From: Aeromicrobium erythreum | Lineage (GTDB): Bacteria > Actinomycetota > Actinomycetes > Propionibacteriales > Nocardioidaceae | Assembly: GCF_001509405.1 (NCBI RefSeq) | Contig: NZ_CP011502.1 | Coordinates: forward strand, 496,001 to 560,000 | Reading direction: 5' to 3' | Length of the DNA stretch: 64,000 nt | Shown: piece by piece, positions 18,533-28,628 of the stretch | Numbering within the stretch: position 1 is the stretch's first letter | How the letters are laid out: the number at the start of each line of letters is the position of its first letter | The notes under the pieces: model-generated | What the model saw: only the letters and a program-made list of their open reading frames with translations | What the model was told of the DNA's origin: nothing | The model's database searches: none | Program-made: the position numbers and the translations under genes

Positions 18533-19348
18533 TCAGACCTGCCAGTCGAGGGCGTGCACGACCTGGGTGCCCGGGATCCCCTTGAGGCCGACCTCGCGGC
18601 TCTCCAGCACGGGCACGGGCGTGCCGTCGGCCTCGAGCGCCTCGAGGACGGTGTCGCTGACCAGCACCTCGCCGCCGTCTGCCTGCGCGGCGACGCGCGC
18701 GGCGTAGGCGACGTTGCGTCCGAAGAGGTCGCCGTCGCGGTGGACCGCCGAGCCGCGGTGCACGCCGATGCGGACGGCCACGCCCGCCAGGCGCGACCCC
18801 GGCCGGGCACGGGTGATCCGGCGCTGCACCTCGCCCGCGGCTGCGACAGCGGCGGTCGCCGACGGGAACGCGACCATGAAACCGTCGCCCTGCGTCTTCA
18901 CGACGTGGCCGCCGTGGCGTCCGACCGCACGGGTGACGACGGCGTCGTGCTTGGCGAGCAGCCGCACCCAGCCCCCGTCGCCCAGCTCGTGGTTGAGGGC
19001 GGTGGAGCCCTCGATGTCGGAGAACAGGATCGCGACGGTGCCGTCGGGCGTGGCCATGCGCGCGAGGTCGGGGCGCTCGACGTCGGCCCAGCGCGCGAGG
19101 TCGTCGATCGAGCTGCGCAGCGTGCCGCCGAGACCCTTGTCCTTCAGGCTGATCGCCGTGCCCACGACCGTGCGGACGGCGTCGGCGGGTCGCGGCACGG
19201 TGAGCCGGGGTCGGGGCCGCTCGGCCTGCAGCGACCGCTTCAGCTGGGCGATCCGGCGCCGCGCGCCCAGGAGCAGGCCCCAGGTCACCACGAGCAGCAC
19301 GCCCAGCGCGGCGGCGGTGAGCGAGAGGGCGACCTCGAGACCGGACAT
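18533..19348 (-). CDS. Second class III adenylate/guanylate cyclase, single membrane anchor
   Basis: This 271-residue protein has one N-terminal transmembrane helix (residues about 5-28), a basic linker, and a cyclase homology domain with [21 protein letters not shown] and NVAYAARV. Metal-binding Asp residues and the Asn/Arg pair are kept. The ATG 19348 begins the anchor; the longer frame upstream is a shadow of guaA. TAGATT (minus strand, 19361-19356) is 7 bases before the start, which suggests a leaderless mRNA. It forms a signalling cluster with the two genes at 16338-18466. Confidence 0.85.
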   Translation of the reverse strand: MSGLEVALSLTAAALGVLLVVTWGLLLGARRRIAQLKRSLQAERPRPRLTVPRPADAVRTVVGTAISLKDKGLGGTLRSSIDDLARWADVERPDLARMATPDGTVAILFSDIEGSTALNHELGDGGWVRLLAKHDAVVTRAVGRHGGHVVKTQGDGFMVAFPSATAAVAAAGEVQRRITRARPGSRLAGVAVRIGVHRGSAVHRDGDLFGRNVAYAARVAAQADGGEVLVSDTVLEALEADGTPVPVLESREVGLKGIPGTQVVHALDWQV

Positions 19349-19417
19349 CGGCACCAATCTACGGCGAGGACGGGGGAGGGGTGGAGCCGCTGCGGCTTGC
19401 TCGGCGTACCGGAACGC

Positions 19418-19518
19418 ACAGGACCCGGCCTGGAGGGAGCTCACGGGCCGGGTCCTGTCATGTGCCACGAGGAGCGGGCACGATGTGGATCTCGCGGGAG
19501 GGAGTGTAGCGAGATCCA
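19418..19518 (+). other. Two strong consecutive hairpins upstream of guaA
   Basis: Arms 19418-19430 and 19446-19458 are perfect 13-base complements (ACAGGACCCGGCC). Arms 19486-19495 and 19509-19518 are perfect 10-base complements (TGGATCTCGC). Both lie in the divergent space between the cyclase and guaA. They could be a structured leader if a promoter lies upstream, or DNA-level elements, because a TACGAT -10 next to the guaA start would place them outside the transcript. Confidence 0.5.
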
Positions 19519-19591
19519 TCCTGTTCAACGACGCTCCTCGGAGGGGGTTACGAGCCGTCTGAAGAAATTTCTCGACCGATACGATGACGCG

Positions 19592-21151
<1,560 letters not shown>

Positions 21152-21184
21152 TCCTCACGTTCCGCGACGGGGAGGGATGAGGGC

Positions 21185-22462
21185 TCAGGCCTGGTAGACG
21201 TCGGGCACGCCGTCGCCGTCGTCGTCGCGGGTCTCGCGCTCGTGCAGGCGACGGTAGGTGCGATTGCGTGAACGCAGCACCACCGCCGCCAGCAGCGCCG
21301 ACGTGAGGGAGCCGAGCAGCACGCCCACCTTCACGTGCTCGTCGGCCTCGCTGCCCGGCCCGAACGCCAGCTCGCCGACCAGCAGAGCGACGGTGAACCC
21401 GATGCCGGCGAGCAGGCCCACGCCGAGCAGGTCGGTCCACGTCAGGTCGTCGTCGAGCTCGGCGCGGGTGAACCGCGCCATGAGCCAGGTCGCGGCGAGG
21501 ACGCCGAGCGGCTTGCCGACCACCAGCCCGGCGACGATGCCCAGGGTGACCGGGTCGCGCAGGGCCTGCACGAAGCCCGACGCCCCCTCGACCGCCACAC
21601 CGGCGGAGAAGAACGCGAACACCGGCACCGCGAACAGCGACGACACCGGGCGCACGACGTGCTCGAGGTGCTCGGCCAGGCCGGGCCCGGTCTCGCCGTC
21701 GCGGCGCAGCACCGGCACGGTGAACCCCAGCAGCACGCCCGCGACCGTCGCGTGGACGCCCGACTCGTGCACCAGCACCCAGGCGACGACGGCCAGCGGG
21801 ACGAGCAGCCAGGGTGAGCGGACGCGACGCTGGACGAGCAGCCCGAACAGGCCGATCGGCACGAGGGCGGCCAGCAGCCAGAGCACGTCGAGCTCGGCGG
21901 TGTAGAAGAGCGCGATGATCGTGATGGCCAGCAGGTCGTCGACGATGGCCAACGTCAGCAGGAACAGCCGCAGCGCGGTCGGCAGGAACGACCCGACCAC
22001 CGCCAGCACGGCGACGGCGAAGGCGATGTCGGTGGCCGACGGGATCGCCCAGCCGACCAGGCGTCCCTCGGGGTGCAGGCCGTTGACGAGCAGGTAGAGG
22101 CCGGCGGGGACGGCCATGCCGCCGACCGCCGCGACGATCGGCACCGCGGCACGCGAGGGGTCGCGCAGGTCGCCGGCCACGAACTCGCGCTTGAGCTCCA
22201 GGCCGACGACGAAGAAGAAGATCGCGAGCAGGCCGTCGGCGGCCCAGGTGCCGAGGGACAGGTCGAGGTGCAGCGCCGACGGTCCCACGACGGTGTCGCG
22301 CAGCCGCGCGTAGGCGTCGGTCGTGTTGGCGGCGACGAGCGCGACGAGGGCGGCGACGACGAGGAGCGCACCGCCGAACGTCTCGGCGCGGACCAGCTCG
22401 CCGATGCGCTGGGCCTCGGGCCAGGAGCCGCGGCCGAACAGGCGGGGACGGGTGGTGTTCAC
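21185..22462 (-). CDS. nhaA: Na+/H+ antiporter NhaA
   Basis: This 425-residue polytopic protein has NhaA hallmarks: [21 protein letters not shown] with the functional aspartate, and IVDDLLAI with the paired aspartates of the ion site. It exchanges cytoplasmic Na+ for external H+. The C-terminal tail DDDGDGVPD resembles a thrombospondin type 3 or dockerin-like Ca2+-binding loop and is not part of standard NhaA. GTG 22462 was chosen because it begins the family's N-terminal region; the frame upstream is a shadow of ggt. It converges on guaA with a 33-base gap. Confidence 0.93.
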   Translation of the reverse strand: MNTTRPRLFGRGSWPEAQRIGELVRAETFGGALLVVAALVALVAANTTDAYARLRDTVVGPSALHLDLSLGTWAADGLLAIFFFVVGLELKREFVAGDLRDPSRAAVPIVAAVGGMAVPAGLYLLVNGLHPEGRLVGWAIPSATDIAFAVAVLAVVGSFLPTALRLFLLTLAIVDDLLAITIIALFYTAELDVLWLLAALVPIGLFGLLVQRRVRSPWLLVPLAVVAWVLVHESGVHATVAGVLLGFTVPVLRRDGETGPGLAEHLEHVVRPVSSLFAVPVFAFFSAGVAVEGASGFVQALRDPVTLGIVAGLVVGKPLGVLAATWLMARFTRAELDDDLTWTDLLGVGLLAGIGFTVALLVGELAFGPGSEADEHVKVGVLLGSLTSALLAAVVLRSRNRTYRRLHERETRDDDGDGVPDVYQA

Positions 22463-22576
22463 AGGGAATCGCTCTCCAGGGGTCGACGACAGGACGCCGA
22501 CCAGACTTCCCGGCACACCGGGGTCCATCCTACCGTCGGATCGCGCGGGGGCGGTCGGCGCGGCTAGCCTGCGGGG

Positions 22577-24079
22577 ATGTCCGACGTCGCGCTCGCCGCA
22601 CCCAACGAGGCCGCCGCCGATGCCGGCGCGGAGGTGGCCCGCGCGGGCGGCAACGCCGTCGACGCGGCACTCGCCGCCGCCCTGGTGACCATGGTCAACG
22701 AGGTCGGCCTGGTCTCGCTCAGCTCGGGCGGGTTCGTCACCGTCCAGCCCCCGGACGGCTCGAGCCCCGTCACCGTCGACGGCTGGATGGACATGCCGGG
22801 CCGGGGAGCGGATGCCGCGCGCGGCTCGGGCACGTGGGACGTGACGACCGAGTACGGCGGTGGGGTCACCGTCACGATCGGGGCCGGGTCGGTCGCGACC
22901 CACGGTGCGGTGGCGGCGTTCGAGGAGACGCACCGACGCTGGGGGAGCGTCCCGTGGCGTGAGGTCGTGGCCCCGGCGGTCGACGTCGCCCGCGGAGGGT
23001 TCCGGCTGGGCTCGGCGTCGCGCTACTACCTCGACTACGTGCACGACGACATCTACGGCTGGGACCAGCAGAGCCGGGCGGCCGTGCACGACGTCGACGG
23101 CACGGTGACGCGCGGGCTCGTGGTGGTCGCCGACCTGGCGGCCTCGCTCGAGCTGATCGCCGAGGAGGGCGCGACGGCGCTGCACGCCGGGGAGCTCGGA
23201 CACCTCATCAGCGACGACGTCGTCGCGCGCGGCGGTCTGCTGACCCGCGCTGACCTCGAGGCGTACCAGCCGGTGGTCCGGCCGGCGCTGCGCGTCGAGC
23301 TCGGCGACTGGACGCTCGGCACCAACCCGACGCCGGCCATCGGTGGGGTGTGCGTCGCGGCCATGCTGCGCCTGCTCGACGGCGTCCCCTTCGATGTGGT
23401 GGACGGCCGGTGGTCGACCCACGACGTCGACCGCCTGGTCGAGGTGCAGCGCACCGTCCTCGGGCACCGGCTCGACGTGCTCGACCACAGTGACGACCTC
23501 GTCGCCGACGCCCTCGCGTACCTGGCCTCGGTCGACGACACGGTGCGCTCGTCGGGCTCCACCGCCCACGTGTCGGCCACCGACGGCGACGGTGGCGCGT
23601 GCGCCGTCACCGTGTCCTCGGGCTACGGCTCGGGCATGGTGGCCCGCGGCACCGGCATCTGGCTGAACAACTGCCTCGGCGAGCAGGAGCTGAACCCGCG
23701 TGGGCTGCACGGCCTGCCGGCGGGCGCCCGGCTGCTGTCGAACATGGCACCGACCGTGGCCCACCACCGCGACGGCGCGGCGCTGGCGATCGGCTCGCCC
23801 GGGGCCGACCGCATCTCGACGGCCGTCGCGCAGGTCGTGGCGGGCTTCGTCAACGGCGGCCTGACCCTGCAGGGAGCCGTCGACCACCCGCGCGTGCACG
23901 TGCACCGGGCCGGACGCCCCGACGAGGTGGTGAAGGTCGAGGACCCGGCGGACCTCACGATGTACTACGGCGGCGTGGCCGCGACCCTGCTGCGACGCGA
24001 CGCCACGGGCGCGCTGCACCTCGAGGCCGCCGCCGACCCGAGGCGCGACGGGGCGGTGCGTCTGGTGCGCAGCGCGTGA
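22577..24079 (+). CDS. ggt: Gamma-glutamyltransferase family protein
   Basis: This 500-residue Ntn-hydrolase precursor starts with [25 protein letters not shown], shared with gamma-glutamyltransferases. The autoprocessing nucleophile is Thr329 in STAHVS, followed by the GSGMV and LLSNMAPTV blocks of the small subunit. No signal peptide is seen, so it is probably cytoplasmic. Such enzymes cleave glutathione-like or other gamma-glutamyl compounds, which in an actinobacterium could include mycothiol-pathway or poly-glutamyl substrates. The ATG is 6 bases after TAGCCT (22565-22570). Confidence 0.88.
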   Translation: MSDVALAAPNEAAADAGAEVARAGGNAVDAALAAALVTMVNEVGLVSLSSGGFVTVQPPDGSSPVTVDGWMDMPGRGADAARGSGTWDVTTEYGGGVTVTIGAGSVATHGAVAAFEETHRRWGSVPWREVVAPAVDVARGGFRLGSASRYYLDYVHDDIYGWDQQSRAAVHDVDGTVTRGLVVVADLAASLELIAEEGATALHAGELGHLISDDVVARGGLLTRADLEAYQPVVRPALRVELGDWTLGTNPTPAIGGVCVAAMLRLLDGVPFDVVDGRWSTHDVDRLVEVQRTVLGHRLDVLDHSDDLVADALAYLASVDDTVRSSGSTAHVSATDGDGGACAVTVSSGYGSGMVARGTGIWLNNCLGEQELNPRGLHGLPAGARLLSNMAPTVAHHRDGAALAIGSPGADRISTAVAQVVAGFVNGGLTLQGAVDHPRVHVHRAGRPDEVVKVEDPADLTMYYGGVAATLLRRDATGALHLEAAADPRRDGAVRLVRSA

Positions 24080-24111
24080 CATCGTCGCTGTCACGGTCCT
24101 ACGCTGCGGGC

Positions 24112-24942
24112 ATGAACCTCGTCGGCCTCGCCACCCTGCCGCTGCGCGTGACCATCTCGGCCACCCGCACGACCCTGGCGCTGGGCCAGCTGGCGTCGCC
24201 GGACGGCCCGATCCTGCGCGAGGGCGGGTACGGGAGCCGGATCGCCGTGCTGATCGGCGAGGACGGGCTGCTGGAGCAGCTGGGTCGCCTGCTCGCCGAC
24301 GACCGCGGCATCGTCGCGCTCGGCAACCTGGTCGCCGACATCACGGCAGAGGACCGGCCCGTGGGCAAGGCGCTGCAGCGCGACGGCCTCGTCGACCGGA
24401 TGGCGTCGGAGGACGGCCCGTTCGTGCGACTCCTGGAGGCCGGCGGTCCACTCGACCGCGCCCTCGCCGAGGACGGCCCGCTCTACCGCTTCCTGGCGCC
24501 CGGCGGCTCGCTCGACCGGCTGCTCGCGCCCGACGGCCCCCTGGAGCGGCTCACTGCACCGGACGGCCCGATCGAGCGCATGCTGGCACCCGATGGTCCG
24601 CTCGACCGGCTCCTGGAGCAGGACGGGACGCTCGAGAACGTGCTGCGACCCGGTGGCCTGCTGGAGCAGCTGCTGGAGGAGGAGGGCGTCCTCGAGAACC
24701 TGCTGCGTCCGGGCGGGACGCTGGAGCAGCTGGTCGCGCTCGGGTCGACGATCGACGCGATCGTCCCGCGCCTGGAGGCGCTCGGCAACGCGATCCCGAG
24801 CCTCAACCAGGCGGTGTCGGTGCTCAGCGGCGCCGTCGAGCCGCTCGGCACGCTCGCCCAGCGGCTGCCCGGCGGCCGCCGTCGGGTGCTGTCGTCCGGT
24901 CCGTCGGGGTCGACCCCCACGAACGAGCTGTACGGCGAGTGA
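24112..24942 (+). CDS. Tandem decapeptide-repeat protein, function unknown
   Basis: This 276-residue protein has about 13 consecutive ten-residue units between residues 85 and 215, with pattern xLxRLLAPDG (for example [40 protein letters not shown]). Each unit is an amphipathic turn of helix closed by Asp/Gly-Gly. A helical C-terminal segment and a Ser/Gly-rich tail follow. No signal peptide or enzyme motif is present. It may bind lipid surfaces or form a solenoid. The ATG is 6 bases after TACGCT (24100-24105). The stop overlaps the next gene by four bases. Confidence 0.75.
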   Translation: MNLVGLATLPLRVTISATRTTLALGQLASPDGPILREGGYGSRIAVLIGEDGLLEQLGRLLADDRGIVALGNLVADITAEDRPVGKALQRDGLVDRMASEDGPFVRLLEAGGPLDRALAEDGPLYRFLAPGGSLDRLLAPDGPLERLTAPDGPIERMLAPDGPLDRLLEQDGTLENVLRPGGLLEQLLEEEGVLENLLRPGGTLEQLVALGSTIDAIVPRLEALGNAIPSLNQAVSVLSGAVEPLGTLAQRLPGGRRRVLSSGPSGSTPTNELYGE

Positions 24943-25268
24943 GCGCCCCCGCACGGTCCGACGTCGTCGGCCGCTGGCTCCCCGAGAACGGCCCCGACCG
25001 GGCGTTCGTCGAGCTGCGCGACAACGGCGACCTCGCCGGGCACGACGGGTGCAACCGGTTCGGCGGCGAGCACTGGTCGCTCGAGGGCGACGTCGTCACC
25101 ACGTCGGGCACCCGCGTCTCGACCCTCATGGCCTGCGACGGCGTCGACACCTGGCTGGGCCGGGCGGTGTCGTTCCGCTGGGACGACGGCACGCTGAGGG
25201 CGACCGGACCCGACGGCGACGAGCTCGGTCTGCTGCTCACCGACCCTGACGCCTCCGCCCGAGGCTGA
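24939..25268 (+). CDS. META domain (HslJ-like) protein, cytoplasmic
   Basis: This 109-residue protein starts at a GTG overlapping the stop of the repeat protein. It has the META core: GRWLPEN, VELRDNGDLAGHDGCNRFGG and a STLMACDG block with the conserved cysteine pair. META domains occur in HslJ and in secreted lipoproteins of unclear, stress-linked function. No signal peptide is seen here. It is followed five bases later by a secreted paralogue. Confidence 0.8.
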   Translation: MSAPARSDVVGRWLPENGPDRAFVELRDNGDLAGHDGCNRFGGEHWSLEGDVVTTSGTRVSTLMACDGVDTWLGRAVSFRWDDGTLRATGPDGDELGLLLTDPDASARG

Positions 25269-25273
25269 CGGTC

Positions 25274-25729
25274 GTGCCTCGTCAAGGGCTCAGGCGTCCG
25301 ACGGTCGTGGTCGTCGCGCTCGTCGTGGGTACCGCGCTCGCCGTGGGCGGTTGTCAGGGTGGGTCGTCGCACCCGGCTCCCTCGGCGTCGTCGTCGCCCC
25401 CGACGGCACACGACGCCACCAGGGCCGAGGTCGTGGGGCTCTGGACGGCGGGCCGCTCGAGCTCGCGATTGCCGGTGCAGGTCGAGCTCCGCGCCGACGG
25501 CGGCGTGTCCGGCTCCGACGGGTGCAACTCCTTCAGCGGTCGGCGATGGTCGCTCGACGGTGATCGGGTGCGGCTGCGGGGAGCCCCGCTCACGTCGCTT
25601 GTCGCCTGCTCGACGGTCCCGGGACAGTGGCTGTCCGAGTCCTCGTCGTTCCGCGTGGAGGAAGGGCGCCTGGTGGCCCTCGACCGACGCCACGAGCCGC
25701 TCGGGTCGCTGAGCCGCACGAGCTCCTGA
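25274..25729 (+). CDS. META domain lipoprotein
   Basis: This 151-residue protein has a hydrophobic N-terminus and lipobox VGGC, so it should be lipidated and exported. The mature part after a Ser/Pro linker repeats the META pattern of its neighbour: VELRADGGVSGSDGCNSFSG and a TSLVACST block. The two genes are a tandem duplication in which one copy stayed cytoplasmic and one is exported. Start GTG 25274 lies five bases after the upstream stop. Confidence 0.78.
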   Translation: MPRQGLRRPTVVVVALVVGTALAVGGCQGGSSHPAPSASSSPPTAHDATRAEVVGLWTAGRSSSRLPVQVELRADGGVSGSDGCNSFSGRRWSLDGDRVRLRGAPLTSLVACSTVPGQWLSESSSFRVEEGRLVALDRRHEPLGSLSRTSS

Positions 25730-25779
25730 GGGCCGTCCGTTCGGCTTGCCGACGTCGAGGTCCGTGCGAGGCTCGACGC

Positions 25780-26979
25780 ATGGACATCGTCATCATCGGA
25801 GGCGGTCTCGCGGCCGCGAAGGCTGCAGCGGCGCTGCGCGAGAACGGGCACGACGGCGGGCTGACGATCATCGGCGACGAGGACCGCCTGCCGTACGAGC
25901 GTCCGCCCCTCTCGAAGGACGTGCTGCTCGGCGAGGGCACGCTCGACGACGCCGTCGTGCAGCCCCAGGAGTGGTACGCCGAGCACGACGTGCGTCTCGT
26001 CACCGGCACCGAGGCCGAGCGGCTCGACGTCGAGGGTCACCGCGTGCACCTGGCGGGCGGCCAGGTCGTGCCGTTCGACAAGGCCGTCATCGCGACCGGC
26101 GCGCGTCCCGCCGTCCCCGACGCCATCGCGGGTGCCGCCGACGCCTTCTTCCTGCGGAACGCGGCCGACGTGGAGCGGCTGTCGACGGCGTTCGCCGACG
26201 CGTCGTCGGTCGTCGTCGTGGGCGGCGGCTGGATCGGGCTCGAGGTGGCGGCCGCGGCGCGCCACCACGACCTCGAGACGACGGTGGTGCTGCGCGACGA
26301 CGTGCCGCTGGAGAAGGTCATGGGCGAGCGGATCGGCGGCTACTTCGCGTCGCTGCACACGTCGCACGGCGTGACGCTGCGGGCGGGCGAACGGGTCGAC
26401 GCGGTGACCGCACGCACGGTGAAGCTGGGCGGCGGCGAGGTGCTCGAGGCCGACGTCGTGGTGCTGGCGGTGGGTGCGACGCCCAACGTCGAGCTCGCGC
26501 AGGAGGCGGGACTGCTCGTCGACGACGGCATCGTCACCGACGAGCACTTCGCCACCAGCCACCCCGACGTGTACGCCATCGGCGACGTGTCGGCCACGCT
26601 GCACCTCGGTCGCGGCCACGCCGTGCGGGTCGAGCACTGGGACGACGCCGTGCGCCAGGGCGAGGCCGTCGCGCAGGTGCTGCTCGGCCAGGACGTCACC
26701 TACGACTGGGAGCCGTACTTCTTCACCGACCAGTACGACCTCGGCATGGAGTACGTCGGCCACGGGTCCGGCGACGACGACGTGGTCGTGCGCGGCGAGC
26801 TCGACGACGGCAGCGGCGAGGGCGAGTTCATCGTCTTCTGGTTGCACGACGGCGTCGTGTCCGCCGCCATGAACGTCAACATCTGGGACGTCCAGGACGA
26901 CCTGCGCGCCCTCGTGGGCCGCGAGGTCGACCCCGAGCGCCTCGCCGACCCCTCCGTCGAGCTCTCCGCCCTCGCCTGA
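25780..26979 (+). CDS. FAD-dependent NAD(P)H:ferredoxin/rubredoxin-type reductase
   Basis: This 399-residue pyridine nucleotide-disulphide-family protein has FAD-binding GGGLAAAKAA at residue 7, RPPLSKD, a second Rossmann motif VVGGGWIGLEVAA near 150 and the FAD-binding YAIGDVS near 270. The C-terminal domain is of the rubredoxin/rhodocoxin-reductase (AIF-like) type. It passes electrons from NAD(P)H to a small redox protein, perhaps for a P450 or dioxygenase encoded elsewhere. There is no redox-active CxxxxC. The ATG has no strong SD. It converges on the hydrolase at 27127 across a repeat block. Confidence 0.87.
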   Translation: MDIVIIGGGLAAAKAAAALRENGHDGGLTIIGDEDRLPYERPPLSKDVLLGEGTLDDAVVQPQEWYAEHDVRLVTGTEAERLDVEGHRVHLAGGQVVPFDKAVIATGARPAVPDAIAGAADAFFLRNAADVERLSTAFADASSVVVVGGGWIGLEVAAAARHHDLETTVVLRDDVPLEKVMGERIGGYFASLHTSHGVTLRAGERVDAVTARTVKLGGGEVLEADVVVLAVGATPNVELAQEAGLLVDDGIVTDEHFATSHPDVYAIGDVSATLHLGRGHAVRVEHWDDAVRQGEAVAQVLLGQDVTYDWEPYFFTDQYDLGMEYVGHGSGDDDVVVRGELDDGSGEGEFIVFWLHDGVVSAAMNVNIWDVQDDLRALVGREVDPERLADPSVELSALA

Positions 26980-26980
26980 C

Positions 26981-27117
26981 CTGCGTCCGGAGATTCCTAG
27001 GTCGACCTGGGAATCTCGCCCAGGCACGAGAATCTCAGCCAGGCACGGCTTGCTTTCCGTGCTTCGTTGAGAATTCCGTGCTGCGTCCGGAGATTCCCAG
27101 GTCGACCTGGGAATCTC
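26981..27117 (+). repeat. Two copies of a 37-base palindromic repeat exactly 100 bases apart
   Basis: The 37-base blocks 26981-27017 and 27081-27117 differ at one base (T at 26998, C at 27098). Each contains a 28-base palindrome (27090-27117 is perfect) with core GATTCCCA-GGTCGACC-TGGGAATC. Between them lie two GCCAGGCACG-like repeats, a GCACGG/CCGTGC hairpin and flanking AATCTCA/TTGAGAATT arms. The block fills the space between convergent genes and shares its core with the dyads at 16228 and 16316. Confidence 0.75.
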
Positions 27118-27126
27118 TCCCTCGGG

Positions 27127-28077
27127 TCAGACCTCGGCGACGTGCACGACGGCGTCGCCGCTGTTGACCACGGGGGCCTCGGTGCGGCCGATGACGACGC
27201 CGGACCGCTCGGCGTGGACGAGGCGGACGCGCTTGCCGAAGGAGTCGAAGAGGCCGCCGAGGCGCTGGCCCTCGCTGACGTGCTCGCCGAGCGCGACCTC
27301 CAGGTGCAGCATGCCGGTGCCGCGGGCCCGGACCCAGCTGCTCTTGAACGACGCCTGGCTGGGGGTGGGCGGGTCCTCCTCGAGCGCGTCGGTCATGCCG
27401 AGCGCGGCGAGCACCCGACGCACGCCGCGCACACCGGCCTCGATCGCCCACCCGTCCATGCGCCACGCCTCGCCGGCCTCGTAGAGGAGCACCGTGGCGC
27501 CGGCCTCGCGGGCGGCGGCGCGCAGCGACCCGTCGCGGATGCGCGCGTGCAGCATGACGGGGGCGGCGAAGGCCTCCGCGAGCTCGCGCGTGCGCGGGTC
27601 CTCGAGGTCGGCGCGGATCTGCGGCAGGTTCGTGCGGCGATCGGACCCGGTGTGCAGGTCGATCCCGACCTCGCACTTGGCGACCACCTCGGTCATCATC
27701 AGGTGCGCGATGCGCGACGCGAGCGACCCGCGCGCGGACCCGGGGAACGAGCGGTTCAGGTCGCGGCGGTCGGGCAGGTAGCGGTCGCCGGTCATGAAGC
27801 CGAGAACGTTGACGATCGGCACGGCGATCAGGGTGCCGCGCATCGTCTTCGGGTCGAGCTCGGCGAGCACCTGGCGGACCACCTCGACGCCGACCGCCTC
27901 GTCGCCGTGGATGGCGGCGTCGACCCACACGGTCGGCCCGTCCTCACGTCCGTGCACGACACGCACCGGCAGGTCGACGTCGGCACCGGTCACGAGTCGG
28001 GTGATCGGCAGCGACACCGACTTCACCTGCCCCGGACGCACCCGGATAGGGCCGATCTCGAACGACGGGCGCACCAT
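27127..28077 (-). CDS. Succinylglutamate desuccinylase/aspartoacylase (AstE/AspA) family zinc hydrolase
   Basis: This 316-residue M14-like zinc amidohydrolase has Zn ligands in AAIHGDEAVG (HxxE) and DLHTG (third ligand), then an RNxxR-like substrate loop as DLNRSFPG. A C-terminal barrel follows. Family members release acyl groups from amino acids. The ATG 28077 overlaps the stop of the retropepsin-like gene (TGATG), so the two are coupled. Together with the divergent RimK ligase it forms a likely amide make-and-break system. The acyl substrate is unknown. Confidence 0.85.
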   Translation of the reverse strand: MVRPSFEIGPIRVRPGQVKSVSLPITRLVTGADVDLPVRVVHGREDGPTVWVDAAIHGDEAVGVEVVRQVLAELDPKTMRGTLIAVPIVNVLGFMTGDRYLPDRRDLNRSFPGSARGSLASRIAHLMMTEVVAKCEVGIDLHTGSDRRTNLPQIRADLEDPRTRELAEAFAAPVMLHARIRDGSLRAAAREAGATVLLYEAGEAWRMDGWAIEAGVRGVRRVLAALGMTDALEEDPPTPSQASFKSSWVRARGTGMLHLEVALGEHVSEGQRLGGLFDSFGKRVRLVHAERSGVVIGRTEAPVVNSGDAVVHVAEV

Positions 28078-28628
28078 CACCGTCCCCGGTTCCGGCGGCG
28101 CACGCGCACGGGCGGACGGCCGCCGAGGTAGGACGCGCTGGAGTCGACGAGGAACCCCTGCGCGAGCGCCTCACGTCCCACGAGCATCCGGAAGCCCATC
28201 TCGTCGCGCCGCGACAGCGTCACCTCGGCGGGCACCACGCGACCGGCGAGGTGCAGGTCGATCATCACGACGTAGCGCTCCTCGACGTGGCCCGACGACG
28301 ACCGCACCTCGCGCAGGTCGAGCACGTCGAGCTCGACCTGCGTCGGGTCCTCGTCGCTGCCCTGCCACGGGTGGATGCTGAACCGGACCCGACGTCCTCC
28401 GTCGTCGTCGAGGTCGAAGGCGTGCAGCGACGACGTGCGCGCGCCGGTGTCGATCTTGGCCTTGATCCACGGCACGTCCAGGTCGGGCAGACGGACCCAC
28501 TCGCGCCAGCCCACCAGCGTCGGCGCCGGACGGTCGGCGTCGGGCCCGCCAGGGGGAGCGGACTGCGGGGCGGAGGTGTAGGAAGGGGGTTGCGTCAACC
28601 GTCCGTCCTTCCAGCTCGGGGAGTCCAT
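28077..28628 (-). CDS. RimK-associated retropepsin-like aspartic protease (COG4067 family)
   Basis: This up to 183-residue protein has a core starting at VGWREWVRLPD, the active-site triad Asp60-Thr-Gly-Ala in AKIDTGARTSS, then beta-strands and the ending FLVDSSASYLGG. The family consists of pepsin-fold proteins usually encoded beside RimK ATP-grasp ligases. The start is uncertain. ATG 28628 overlaps the divergent RimK ATG at 28627-28629, and residues 1-36 are Pro/Ser-rich; GTG 28514 would give a 145-residue core. It is translationally coupled to the downstream deacylase. Confidence 0.78.
   Translation of the reverse strand: MDSPSWKDGRLTQPPSYTSAPQSAPPGGPDADRPAPTLVGWREWVRLPDLDVPWIKAKIDTGARTSSLHAFDLDDDGGRRVRFSIHPWQGSDEDPTQVELDVLDLREVRSSSGHVEERYVVMIDLHLAGRVVPAEVTLSRRDEMGFRMLVGREALAQGFLVDSSASYLGGRPPVRVRRRNRGR

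Noticed and set aside
19418..19591. Purine riboswitch before guaA
   Set aside because: The hairpins do not show the three-way junction with the conserved loop bases of purine riboswitches, and a probable promoter lies downstream of them.
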